Shown here: positions 1-6,056 of the stretch, piece by piece
Position numbering within the stretch: position 1 is the stretch's first letter
Layout: the number at the start of each line of letters is the position of its first letter
IMG/VR virus record: IMGVR_UViG_3300042340_000198
Location: 1 to 31,482 of that record
DNA from: a virus
Strand: one strand, 5' to 3'
Length of the DNA: 31,482 nucleotides
The notes under the pieces: generated by a model
Database searches by the model: none
What the model saw: the letters and a program-made list of their open reading frames with translations, nothing else
What the model was told of the DNA's origin: nothing
Program-made: the position numbers and the translations under genes

Positions 1-1
1 A

Positions 2-88
2 TTGGCAAAAATCTTAGCTGAACGAACAGGAGTATCCCCGCTCTATTTTTTAGAAGATAATGCTAAACTCGAAGATTTTTTAAAATAA
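2..88 (+). CDS. C-terminal end of a probable HTH (XRE-like) regulator, partial
   Basis: An open frame enters from the left edge and ends at a TAA at 86-88, leaving 28 visible residues. The stretch contains AERTGVSPLYFLED, which resembles the segment just after the helix-turn-helix in many XRE/Cro-type phage regulators, where a 'TGVSPLYxL' run is common. The start and most of the DNA-binding domain lie outside the window, so function is inferred from a short similarity only. The frame is followed by a 121-base spacer before the thymidine kinase, so this is probably the last gene of its own unit or a regulator located just upstream of it. Confidence 0.4.
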   Translation: MAKILAERTGVSPLYFLEDNAKLEDFLK

Positions 89-209
89 AAAAAGCATGCT
101 TGATGTGTTTATGTTATTGATCGATCGAATCCTTTTGAAGAGACCTTTTTGTGAATGTTGACGATACGCGTAGCACTTTAGATCGATCAACAATTAAGAA
201 TAAAATATC
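89..209. promoter_or_regulatory. Intergenic leader of tdk with long inverted repeat
   Basis: This 121-base non-coding stretch separates the partial regulator from thymidine kinase. It holds a perfect 10-base palindrome, AAGCATGCTT, at 92-101 and a perfect 10-base inverted repeat, TTGATCGATC at 117-126 paired with GATCGATCAA at 181-190. No convincing -35/-10 pair stands out. The best guess is TTTAGA at 177-182 and TAAAAT at 201-206, which would leave almost no leader before the ATG at 210. The inverted repeat could be an operator for the adjacent regulator, but that is inference. Confidence 0.35.
117..190. repeat. Perfect 10-bp inverted repeat (TTGATCGATC) flanking 54 bp
   Basis: TTGATCGATC at 117-126 and its exact reverse complement at 181-190 frame the presumptive tdk control region. 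Each arm carries two overlapping GATC sites, so the repeat would be a dense methylation target if the host has a Dam enzyme. It could be a paired operator that supports DNA looping, or a chance product of the general GATC richness of this DNA. Confidence 0.5.
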
Positions 210-818
210 ATGGCAAAGTTATATTTTTTCTATTCTGCAATGAATGCAGGAAAAACAAGTCAATTATTGCAAACGAATTTCAATTATGAGCAAAGGGGCA
301 TGAGCACACTACTTTTTGCACCTGCATTTGATCAAAGAGAAGGCCTTGGCACAATCAAATCGAGAATAGGCATATCAGCATCAGCCAATATCTTTTTTAA
401 AGAAACTGATCTTTTTCAAGCAATAAACAGCCATCACAATGGTGCTCAAGTGCATGCAGTCTTTATTGATGAAGCTCAGTTTTTATCTCCCGCTCAAGTG
501 CTTCAATTGACCGTAGTTTGTGATAGGCTCAACATCCCTGTGCTCACATATGGATTGAGAACGGACTTTAGAGGAGAGCCATTTGAAGGCAGCAAATATC
601 TGCTTGCTTGGTCTGATACTCTCACTGAGATCAGAACGATCTGCAAATCAGGGAAAAAAGCCACGATGTCAGCACGACTCGATCAAGATGGCAATAGGAT
701 TTTTGAAGGTGAGCAAATTGATATTGGATATCACTATGAGCCTATGGCAAGGCATATGTTTCAGCTAGATAAAGCATCACCTATCGCATGCAAAGAGACA
801 CCAGCTGATCGTAAATAG
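210..818 (+). CDS. tdk: Thymidine kinase (type II, E. coli Tdk/TK1 family)
   Basis: The product (202 aa) should phosphorylate thymidine to dTMP with ATP, salvaging thymidine for phage DNA. The P-loop SAMNAGKTS is at residues 9-17, the Walker B/catalytic segment FIDEAQF at 85-91, and the conserved YGLRTDFRGE at 114-123, followed by a typical YLLAWSD lasso entry. Length matches bacterial Tdk. The family usually carries a structural zinc bound by two Cys pairs (or Cys3His). Here only C145 of the first pair remains (CKSG), and the second pair reads ARHM, so the zinc site looks degraded. The ATG at 210 has a weak ribosome site. The 3' end overlaps the convergent deaminase gene by 58 bases. Confidence 0.95.
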   Translation: MAKLYFFYSAMNAGKTSQLLQTNFNYEQRGMSTLLFAPAFDQREGLGTIKSRIGISASANIFFKETDLFQAINSHHNGAQVHAVFIDEAQFLSPAQVLQLTVVCDRLNIPVLTYGLRTDFRGEPFEGSKYLLAWSDTLTEIRTICKSGKKATMSARLDQDGNRIFEGEQIDIGYHYEPMARHMFQLDKASPIACKETPADRK

Positions 819-1219
819 TCTTCTCCTGTACTGATCCATCTTGTGCTTTTTATCTCATAGTAAACAGCTTTGATGCCTGCATGATGAATAAGTTTAGCAC
901 ACATTAAACAAGGTGGTGCAGTCACATAAATAGAGCATCCATCTGTTGCAATTCCATTTTTAGCGGCATTCGCAATTGCGTTCGTTTCAGCATGATGGCA
1001 TCCTATTTGCGATTGTGATCCGCTGGCAATCTGATCTTTATCTCTTAGGCAACAATCACCACCACACAATCCCGATTGTTTGCGAGCAATTCCATTAAAA
1101 GAAGATATGATAGGCACATCCCCGCGCACGATCACAGCACCGACCTTTGCACGACTACAAGGAGATAGACTTGCCATGATCTCAGCCATGCTCAAAAAAG
1201 CCTTATCTTTAGCAGTCAT
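761..1219 (-). CDS. dCMP deaminase family protein (ComEB-like zinc deaminase)
   Basis: The product (152 aa) belongs to the cytidine/deoxycytidylate deaminase superfamily and most likely converts dCMP to dUMP, the substrate of the ThyX encoded upstream in the same operon. The zinc site is visible: H76 and E78 in HAE, then C104 and C107 in PPCLMC. A CSRAKVGAVIV segment at 21-31 is typical of ComEB/dCMP deaminases. A frame open to 1264 exists, but the ATG at 1219 is preferred because it begins the family domain and overlaps the stop of the transglycosylase by 11 bases, with a purine-rich AAGAAG upstream. The stop lies inside the convergent tdk gene. Confidence 0.92.
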   Translation of the reverse strand: MTAKDKAFLSMAEIMASLSPCSRAKVGAVIVRGDVPIISSFNGIARKQSGLCGGDCCLRDKDQIASGSQSQIGCHHAETNAIANAAKNGIATDGCSIYVTAPPCLMCAKLIHHAGIKAVYYEIKSTRWISTGEDYLRSAGVSLHAIGDALSS

Positions 1220-1685
1220 AGCAGTCGTCTTCTTTTGATGATAAACAGGCAAGCTCACTAGCAAGTTTTAAAACGGCCTTTGATCGTTTGCCGCATTTAC
1301 CTTTATTGCCTACTGCATACCGACCAAGAGCAAGGCATGTATCACCTTGAGAGACATCAAGCCACACTTGAAAAGCCTTAATACCGTACTCAATTTCTGA
1401 GCAATCTTTACAATCAAAAAACTGTTTCTTTACCTGCATCACACCTTTAGCACCAGCTGATGATGTCAAACCTGTTTCAAACTTGCTTTCATAGTATGCA
1501 ATCGCAATCATGAGATGAGGATCAACCCCCATCTTTTCAGCACTAGATGCGACCTTCAAGCACTGTTGCATTCTAGAGGGAATTGACTTAGCGACAATCT
1601 TTTCCCATCCAAGGTCTTGCTTGCTTTGAGTAGGATTGAAGATCATACCCATCACAACCCAACAAACATCAAAATAGCTATTCAT
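1209..1685 (-). CDS. Lytic transglycosylase-like (SLT/lysozyme fold) protein
   Basis: The product (158 aa from the chosen start) carries the Slt70-type core: E66 in AYYESKF as the catalytic acid, GAKGVMQV at 78-85 corresponding to the G-L-M-Q motif, and a later YAVGNKGK at 124-131 corresponding to the Y-N-x-G region. It should cleave peptidoglycan glycan strands. The N-terminus (residues 4-16) is mildly hydrophobic and could be a weak export signal. Four consecutive ATGs (1694, 1691, 1688, 1685) overlap the Asp-rich end of the upstream gene. The ATG at 1685 is best placed behind a GAGG, but its neighbours are possible. Finding it between thyX and the deaminase is odd, since the phage's other lysis genes lie near 29.3 kb. 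Confidence 0.75.
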   Translation of the reverse strand: MNSYFDVCWVVMGMIFNPTQSKQDLGWEKIVAKSIPSRMQQCLKVASSAEKMGVDPHLMIAIAYYESKFETGLTSSAGAKGVMQVKKQFFDCKDCSEIEYGIKAFQVWLDVSQGDTCLALGRYAVGNKGKCGKRSKAVLKLASELACLSSKEDDCYDC

Positions 1686-1863
1686 CATCATCATCCTCGT
1701 CTTTGGTGATGTCATCCCAGCTCTCATCGTATGAGATATCATCGTATGAGATAACAATTGCTTTGTGATCAAAGATTGAACGGCAGTTTTTGCAATAGTG
1801 ATATTCCATGCTGGAGCCTGCTAAGGTTGAGTTTATTTTTGATTGGCATCTAAGACATTGCAT
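1678..1863 (-). CDS. Small zinc-ribbon protein with acidic tail
   Basis: A 61-residue protein with two knuckles, C3-x2-C6 and C24-x2-C27, that could fold as a zinc ribbon like those of transcription factors or small nucleic-acid-binding proteins. Residues 41-61 are very acidic and end in EDDDDE. The gene starts 31 bases inside the end of thyX and its end overlaps the start of the transglycosylase, so it is translationally embedded in the operon. Part of the acidic tail comes from a perfect 15-base tandem duplication at 1724-1753. The ribosome site is weak (GGA about 9 bases before the ATG). The function is not recognised. Confidence 0.6.
   Translation of the reverse strand: MQCLRCQSKINSTLAGSSMEYHYCKNCRSIFDHKAIVISYDDISYDESWDDITKDEDDDDE
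1724..1753. repeat. 15-bp perfect tandem duplication inside the zinc-ribbon gene
   Basis: The 15-mer TCATCGTATGAGATA occurs twice in direct succession (1724-1738 and 1739-1753). On the minus strand it encodes the repeated ISYDD/ISYDE segment of the acidic tail. It is in frame, so it lengthens the tail without breaking the gene. Confidence 0.85.
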
Positions 1864-2510
1864 AAGAGTAAATCCATTGTTTTGGGGAAGATGCTTGATG
1901 TTATATCACAAACTGCTTGAGCATATTCTCTTATTTCAAATTGAGCGTTTTCATCGAGTCTCAATCTCAAAAAGTGCATGATTGATTGTGTTGATGCCGT
2001 CCAAATGCACTCGCTATAAGTCGCCACAGGCAAGACAATGCGAGCTTGCTCTCTACATACACCCATGGCAAGCAATCGCTGATAGTTGCCATATGCAAGG
2101 GAATAGACCTCATCAATCAAGATCAAAGCTTGGTCTTCCTCTGCATCTGATAGCGACCCTATCGATGATTGCTTGTTTTTTGTGTCTTGTAGTCTGAAAT
2201 GGTCGGGATAATAAAAGCCTTCTTTGATCTCAGTATATCGTGCTGATTGCTCATTCCAAGCACAGCCGACTTGATGCTTCATCCATTGTCTTAATACAAA
2301 GATAGGTGCCTTAATTCTGAATGAGACGCTAGAGTGTCTAAACGGTGATGTGTGCTCATGATCCCAAAGATATTTTAAGAGCTTGCCATCTCTATCCGTC
2401 CATGATGTGGAGATAGATGCAAAGCTCACACGAGCGGCATTGACCACAGATAGGTCTGATCCCATGTGATCGACATATTCAACAAATCCGTCTGAAATAA
2501 TCTTTTTCAT
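1833..2510 (-). CDS. thyX: Flavin-dependent thymidylate synthase ThyX
   Basis: The product (225 aa) should methylate dUMP to dTMP using FAD, NADPH and methylene-tetrahydrofolate. The diagnostic signature is at 78-92, KHQVGCAWNEQSARY, and the upstream RQWM (74-77) is also family-typical. The canonical RHR-x7-S motif is altered: the last Arg of RHR is Gln80, and eight residues rather than seven precede Ser89. The start at 2510 is chosen over an in-frame extension to 2585 because it has an AAAGG ribosome site and the family starts there. A near-consensus promoter lies upstream. It is the first gene of the minus-strand operon and feeds from the deaminase downstream. Confidence 0.95.
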   Translation of the reverse strand: MKKIISDGFVEYVDHMGSDLSVVNAARVSFASISTSWTDRDGKLLKYLWDHEHTSPFRHSSVSFRIKAPIFVLRQWMKHQVGCAWNEQSARYTEIKEGFYYPDHFRLQDTKNKQSSIGSLSDAEEDQALILIDEVYSLAYGNYQRLLAMGVCREQARIVLPVATYSECIWTASTQSIMHFLRLRLDENAQFEIREYAQAVCDITSSIFPKTMDLLLCNVLDANQK

Positions 2511-2524
2511 ATTTGCCTTTCTTA

Positions 2525-2553
2525 ATGAAATGTGTATTATATTATTATATAAT
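2525..2553 (+). promoter_or_regulatory. Candidate promoter of the 2598-6795 plus-strand genes
   Basis: A perfect TATAAT at 2548-2553 lies 17 bases after a weak -35 (ATGAAA, 2525-2530). The predicted start would be around 2560, giving a leader of about 38 bases with the strong AAGGAG ribosome site before the ATG at 2598. It overlaps the thyX promoter, so the two directions may compete for polymerase. Confidence 0.5.
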
Positions 2554-2567
2554 TTTATGCTTTTCAA
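2539..2567 (-). promoter_or_regulatory. Promoter of the thyX operon
   Basis: On the minus strand TTGAAA (2567-2562) is followed after exactly 17 bases by TAATAT (2544-2539), a sigma70-type match with optimal spacing. It lies about 30 bases upstream of the thyX start codon. The surrounding DNA is almost pure A/T and is shared with a promoter in the opposite direction. Confidence 0.6.
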
Positions 2568-2597
2568 GTGTTTATATAACACCACTAAGGAGAAAAA

Positions 2598-2828
2598 ATG
2601 ATCAACACAACTTTGATTTCAAGATTGCTTGTAATTGATCAAGTGATTTCATCAGCACTTGAGCACTTTCCCGCTCAAAAAGAAGCCTTGCGATTGCATA
2701 TTGATGCACTGATCAATCAACATGTAGATGATCACTCAGACGATGTTGAGGCTCAACTCATGGCAAAGCTTGAAAATAACCGTATTTCAAACATTTACTC
2801 ACAACTAAAGGACAATAAGCATGCTTAA
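2598..2828 (+). CDS. Hypothetical small alpha-helical protein
   Basis: A 76-residue protein with no family I recognise. It is predicted helical, mildly acidic in the middle (VDDHSDDVEAQ, about residues 43-53), and has no membrane segment or cysteines. It is a real gene by context: it is the first gene after the divergent promoter, has an excellent AAGGAG ribosome site, and overlaps the SSB start by 8 bases. It may be an early regulatory or replication accessory protein, but nothing in the sequence shows which. Confidence 0.7.
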   Translation: MINTTLISRLLVIDQVISSALEHFPAQKEALRLHIDALINQHVDDHSDDVEAQLMAKLENNRISNIYSQLKDNKHA

Positions 2829-3105
2829 TTCAATCACTTTAATTGGTCGTGTTGGTCAAAACCCAACCGTCAAAGTTATTTCAGATGCAACACAAGTCTC
2901 AAATTTCTCTGTTGCATATACTGAGAAATATAAAGATCAACCTCAAACAACATGGTTTAATGTGCAAGCATGGAACGGCCTATCAAAGATCGTTCAAGAT
3001 CAAGTTAAAAAAGGTGATTTAGTCACAGTCATTGGCAAGCTGACATCAAGAGAAGCTGAAGGCAAAACCTACTGGACACTCACAGCTGAAAGAGTAATCG
3101 TTTGA
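2821..3105 (+). CDS. ssb: Minimal single-stranded DNA-binding protein (OB fold)
   Basis: The 94-residue product has the SSB opening LNSITLIGRVGQNPTVK, the core W-F-N-V-Q-A-W-N strand segment around residues 44-51, and a KGDLVTVIGKL strand at 64-74, all typical of bacterial and phage SSB OB folds. It should coat single-stranded DNA during phage replication. Bacterial SSBs have a flexible tail ending in acidic residues plus a Phe that recruits partners. This protein stops right after the OB fold (AERVIV), so it lacks that tail. It is translationally coupled to the genes on both sides. Confidence 0.85.
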   Translation: MLNSITLIGRVGQNPTVKVISDATQVSNFSVAYTEKYKDQPQTTWFNVQAWNGLSKIVQDQVKKGDLVTVIGKLTSREAEGKTYWTLTAERVIV

Positions 3106-3326
3106 TGAAGCCAAAAGATCGCAAATCGATTTTGAGCCTTTACATATCAACTAAGCTGATCAACCTATTGGATACGATCAGCGATAGGCATAAAATCAAG
3201 GTCTCAAAACTAGCTGAAAAACTCCTGCTTGATGGCCTCAATCGAGATCAGATTGATCTTAGCCTTGAGATCGATGATGATGATGCTATTGAGAAAATCA
3301 CTGCGAAGATTATTGAAAGAGGTTGA
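3105..3326 (+). CDS. Small protein with possible ribbon-helix-helix fold
   Basis: The 73-residue product opens with a basic strand-like segment (KSILSLYISTKLINLL), then two helices (DTISDRHKIKVSKLAEKLLLDGL). This order resembles ribbon-helix-helix DNA-binding proteins of the CopG/Arc type, though the match is by eye only. The ATG at 3105 overlaps the SSB stop as TGATG; a TTG at 3102 is the alternative start. An acidic DDDDA stretch follows the helices. If RHH, it could autoregulate this early operon. Confidence 0.6.
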   Translation: MKPKDRKSILSLYISTKLINLLDTISDRHKIKVSKLAEKLLLDGLNRDQIDLSLEIDDDDAIEKITAKIIERG

Positions 3327-3328
3327 TC

Positions 3329-3892
3329 ATGGCAAAGAATAGACAAGCTCCAGCACCTAAAAAGACCGTTGATAAAATTGATACGGTCGATTCGAAGACT
3401 AGCAAAAACGCCATTGTGCCAGCTAAAAAAACAGACGAGGAAAAGGCAGACCTCGCAAAAAAGAAAAGGCTGATGTTAACCGAGCAAGTGCTTGAATATA
3501 TTTCTCAAGGCCTTTCTCAGACTGATGCACTTTCTTTTGTCGGTGTTGCCTACAGCACTTGGAATGGATGGATGAGAGCAGACCCCGAATTGGTGGCTGA
3601 TATCAAGAGAGCTGAAATCTCTTTAAAGGTCAAGCATCTTCAAAATATTCAACGACATGCTGAGAATGATGTGAGAGCCTCCCAATGGCTTCTAGCTCGT
3701 AAATTCCCTGCAGAATTTGGGGAAAAGCAAACGATTGATATGAATACACGAGGGGATGATAATAAGGTTATCATCAATGTGATCCAGCAGGTGCAAAAAG
3801 AAAAGCATGCTCAAGCTATTGAGATCAAGCATGAGCTACCTGATGAGCTACCTGATGAGCTACCTGATGAGATAGACGATGAAGAAGACTGA
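3329..3892 (+). CDS. Probable terminase small subunit (HTH-containing)
   Basis: The 187-residue protein lies directly before TerL and overlaps it by 14 bases, the usual place for the small terminase subunit, which recognises phage DNA and regulates the motor. Residues 1-48 are a basic, disordered Ala/Lys/Asp-rich region. Residues 51-85 (LTEQVLEYISQGLSQTDAL through TWNGWMRADP) look like the helix-turn-helix of small terminases. A helical stretch around 88-125 and a very acidic C-terminus built from ELPD repeats follow. The start is the ATG at 3329 with AGAGG upstream. Assignment rests on position, HTH and size rather than a named family. Confidence 0.65.
   Translation: MAKNRQAPAPKKTVDKIDTVDSKTSKNAIVPAKKTDEEKADLAKKKRLMLTEQVLEYISQGLSQTDALSFVGVAYSTWNGWMRADPELVADIKRAEISLKVKHLQNIQRHAENDVRASQWLLARKFPAEFGEKQTIDMNTRGDDNKVIINVIQQVQKEKHAQAIEIKHELPDELPDELPDEIDDEED
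3833..3868. repeat. 12-bp tandem repeat, three copies, in the small terminase gene
   Basis: GAGCTACCTGAT occurs three times without interruption (3833-3844, 3845-3856, 3857-3868), giving ELPDELPDELPD in the protein. The copies are identical, so the expansion is recent or is kept uniform. It lies just upstream of the TerL start and forms the acidic tail of the protein. Confidence 0.9.
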
Positions 3893-5261
3893 TCTAAAAC
3901 TCAATCTTAACCCTTTACAGGTTGATCTGATTGATAAGCTGATTTATTCAAACGACCCATTTATTGCCGTTCGTGCAGGTTGGGGGAGCGGCAAAACATC
4001 AGCACTTGTCTTTGCCTTATGGACATGGAGCAAACTGCACCCCAATAAATCATCTCTCTTGGTGACTGATACAACACCAAGATATCGCTCCGTTTTAGGT
4101 CCAGAACTTGAAAAGTGGCTTGTGCCTTATGGATGGCAATATCATCAGCAAGATGGCAAATGGCAAGCACCAAACGGCCATATTGTATGGACACGATCTT
4201 ATTTTAGACCAGGTACAAGAGACGCTACACATAACCCGCTCGAAGGTCTTAACATAACGAGCGGTTTGGCTTTGATCGATGAGTGCCAAACACTCTCCGA
4301 AGAGGTAGCACAGAAGACTTTAGGCCGTTTGCGATCAGGTCCATCACCCAAGCTTATCATGGTAGGCCTACCTGTTTGGGATGCGTGGTGGGTAGCTTTT
4401 GCAGAAAGAGCAAATTGTCAGCCTATCCTACACTCAAGCCATGTTAATAAGGCAAATCTAAGTGATGCTTGGTTTGAAGCAGTCAAGAATTTACCTGAAA
4501 TAGAGCGTCTTGCCATGGTGGAAAATCAACCTAGACCACCTCAAGGCATTGTCTTTTCTGAATGGACACACTCGCATGTGATCGAGGGATGGCAATATGA
4601 TCCATCAATGAGCGCTAGAATTGCTGTTGACTTTGGTTTTAGAAAGCCTTCCGTTTTGATTTTGGCACATGATCCACATCTTCAAGCAGATGTCATTTGT
4701 GCTGAGATCAATCCTCAAGAGATCACCTTAAGTCAGCTTGCAAAAGAGATTTTAAAAATAGCTTGTCCTCGTGAGCTTGCACATCTCTATCCCAATCGCA
4801 TCTTGCTAGATGGTGCGTGTGGTGATAAAGCAGGCAGTGCTAGATCAGATCGTACTGCTCAATCTGCCTTTATTGAGCTCAAACAACCACCTGAAAAAGG
4901 TGGCATAGGGATGCCATTTAGGTGGGTAACTGATCCCATTCGAGTTGATATTATGAACGGCGTTCAACGGCTCAAGCGACTGATCCACCAAAGAAAAATC
5001 CTATGCACTAAAGAGGTGTGGGATCGTGGAGAGCATGCAACAGGCAATAGCTTTAGAAAAGCAATCGTTTCTTATGCTTGGGATGGCAAAGAGATGCCTA
5101 AAAAAGACGGTCGAGAGGATCCACTAGATGCTCTCAGGTACGATGTGATCAATTGGAGTTGGAGAGATAGCGACCTTCCTAGCATGGTCAATGATATCAC
5201 AGCCAAAACAGGACAAATCGGCCAAAGGTCTGTAAAGATCATCAAAAAACTTAACTTTTAG
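3879..5261 (+). CDS. terL: Terminase large subunit (ATPase-nuclease)
   Basis: The 460-residue product powers DNA packaging and cuts the concatemer. The Walker A variant AGWGSGKT is at 33-40 and Walker B LALIDE at 130-135 (E135 the likely catalytic Glu), with an adjacent CQT-type coupling segment. The RNase H-like nuclease shows D251 (VDFGFRKP), D311 (LLDGACGDKAG) and D414/D417 (REDPLDALRYD), which fit the three acidic metal ligands. Length is normal for TerL. It overlaps the upstream gene by 14 bases and is followed after 9 bases by the tandem HTH protein. Confidence 0.95.
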   Translation: MKKTDLKLNLNPLQVDLIDKLIYSNDPFIAVRAGWGSGKTSALVFALWTWSKLHPNKSSLLVTDTTPRYRSVLGPELEKWLVPYGWQYHQQDGKWQAPNGHIVWTRSYFRPGTRDATHNPLEGLNITSGLALIDECQTLSEEVAQKTLGRLRSGPSPKLIMVGLPVWDAWWVAFAERANCQPILHSSHVNKANLSDAWFEAVKNLPEIERLAMVENQPRPPQGIVFSEWTHSHVIEGWQYDPSMSARIAVDFGFRKPSVLILAHDPHLQADVICAEINPQEITLSQLAKEILKIACPRELAHLYPNRILLDGACGDKAGSARSDRTAQSAFIELKQPPEKGGIGMPFRWVTDPIRVDIMNGVQRLKRLIHQRKILCTKEVWDRGEHATGNSFRKAIVSYAWDGKEMPKKDGREDPLDALRYDVINWSWRDSDLPSMVNDITAKTGQIGQRSVKIIKKLNF

Positions 5262-5270
5262 GAAAACAAC

Positions 5271-6056
5271 ATGAAAAGCGACTTAAATTTTTATCTAGAT
5301 GTCCGAAGCGTAAAGCATGGCTTTAAAAATACTGCAGGCTCTTTTGAGCTAGATGAAAGGCTTTGTGAAATAGAAAATCAGATCGAGCAAGATAATCGGA
5401 GAAAGCGAGATCTTCAAGCGACTTATTGGAAAAAGGAAGGCAAACGAAGACCGTCAATGCAATTCGATATTGCTAAAATTCAATCAATGGTTGAGCAAAA
5501 AATACCTTGGGAAAAGATTGCTGATGCTTTTGGAGTGAGTGATCACTGCATGCGAGGATTTGCTAAAAAGAACGGCATCTATGTTACTATCTCAAGCGGA
5601 GCTAGAAGAAAAATTCATATAGAATCAGGCAAGCTCAAGGCATTGATTGACCAAGGTTTAACTTGGCAAGAGATAGGCAAAAAGCTAAGTGTGAGCAAGC
5701 AACTTGTCATATCGAGAGCCATAGAGCTTGGCCTTAGCAAGCAAACCAAACGATTTTTTATTGACACTGAAAAGCTCAAAGGTTTAGTTGAGCAGGGATT
5801 GAGTTGGATAAAGATAGGTAGGCTTTTAGGTGTTAGCGACTACACTGCTCATCGTAGAGCCTCTGAGCTTGGTTTTATCAAACAGTATACAAAGAGAAAG
5901 AAAAGCGATGCTGATCAACTTAAGATTTTAGTTGAGCAGGGATTGAATTGGATGGAGATAGGCAAGGTTTTAGGTGTTAGTCATGTATCTGCACGAGAGA
6001 GAGCCAATAGGTTAGGCATCTTCAAGCAAGACAACAGGAGAAAAACAAGTGAATAA
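5271..6056 (+). CDS. Tandem helix-turn-helix protein (four repeats)
   Basis: The 261-residue protein has a basic N-terminal part (1-62) and four consecutive HTH units at about 66-105, 118-156, 165-204 and 214-252. Each follows the pattern L-x-E/D-Q-G-L-x-W-x-x-I-G-x-x-L-x-V-S-x-x-x-x-R-A-x-x-L-G. The marker Trp recurs at 80, 132, 179 and 227. Basic linkers (QTKRFF, KRKKSD) separate them. Repeats 3 and 4 are 47 of 53 bases identical over 5784-5836 and 5928-5980, so the last duplication is fairly recent. Four recognition helices suggest binding to a long or repeated DNA site. The gene ends 8 bases inside the methyltransferase gene, which suggests linked jobs. No nuclease motif was seen. Confidence 0.8.
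   Translation: MKSDLNFYLDVRSVKHGFKNTAGSFELDERLCEIENQIEQDNRRKRDLQATYWKKEGKRRPSMQFDIAKIQSMVEQKIPWEKIADAFGVSDHCMRGFAKKNGIYVTISSGARRKIHIESGKLKALIDQGLTWQEIGKKLSVSKQLVISRAIELGLSKQTKRFFIDTEKLKGLVEQGLSWIKIGRLLGVSDYTAHRRASELGFIKQYTKRKKSDADQLKILVEQGLNWMEIGKVLGVSHVSARERANRLGIFKQDNRRKTSE
5784..5980. repeat. Internal 144-bp-period duplication in the tandem HTH gene
   Basis: The segment 5784-5836 recurs at 5928-5980 with 6 differences in 53 bases, offset by exactly 144 bases (48 codons). Both copies encode LVEQGLxWxxIGxxLGVS. The linker between the copies has diverged, so the DNA-binding part seems to be under selection or was duplicated alone. Confidence 0.85.

Noticed and set aside
1209-1772. Transglycosylase starting at 1772 (187 residues)
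   Set aside because: The first 26 residues lie inside the zinc-ribbon gene in another frame and have no ribosome site; the ATG cluster at 1685-1694 is better placed.
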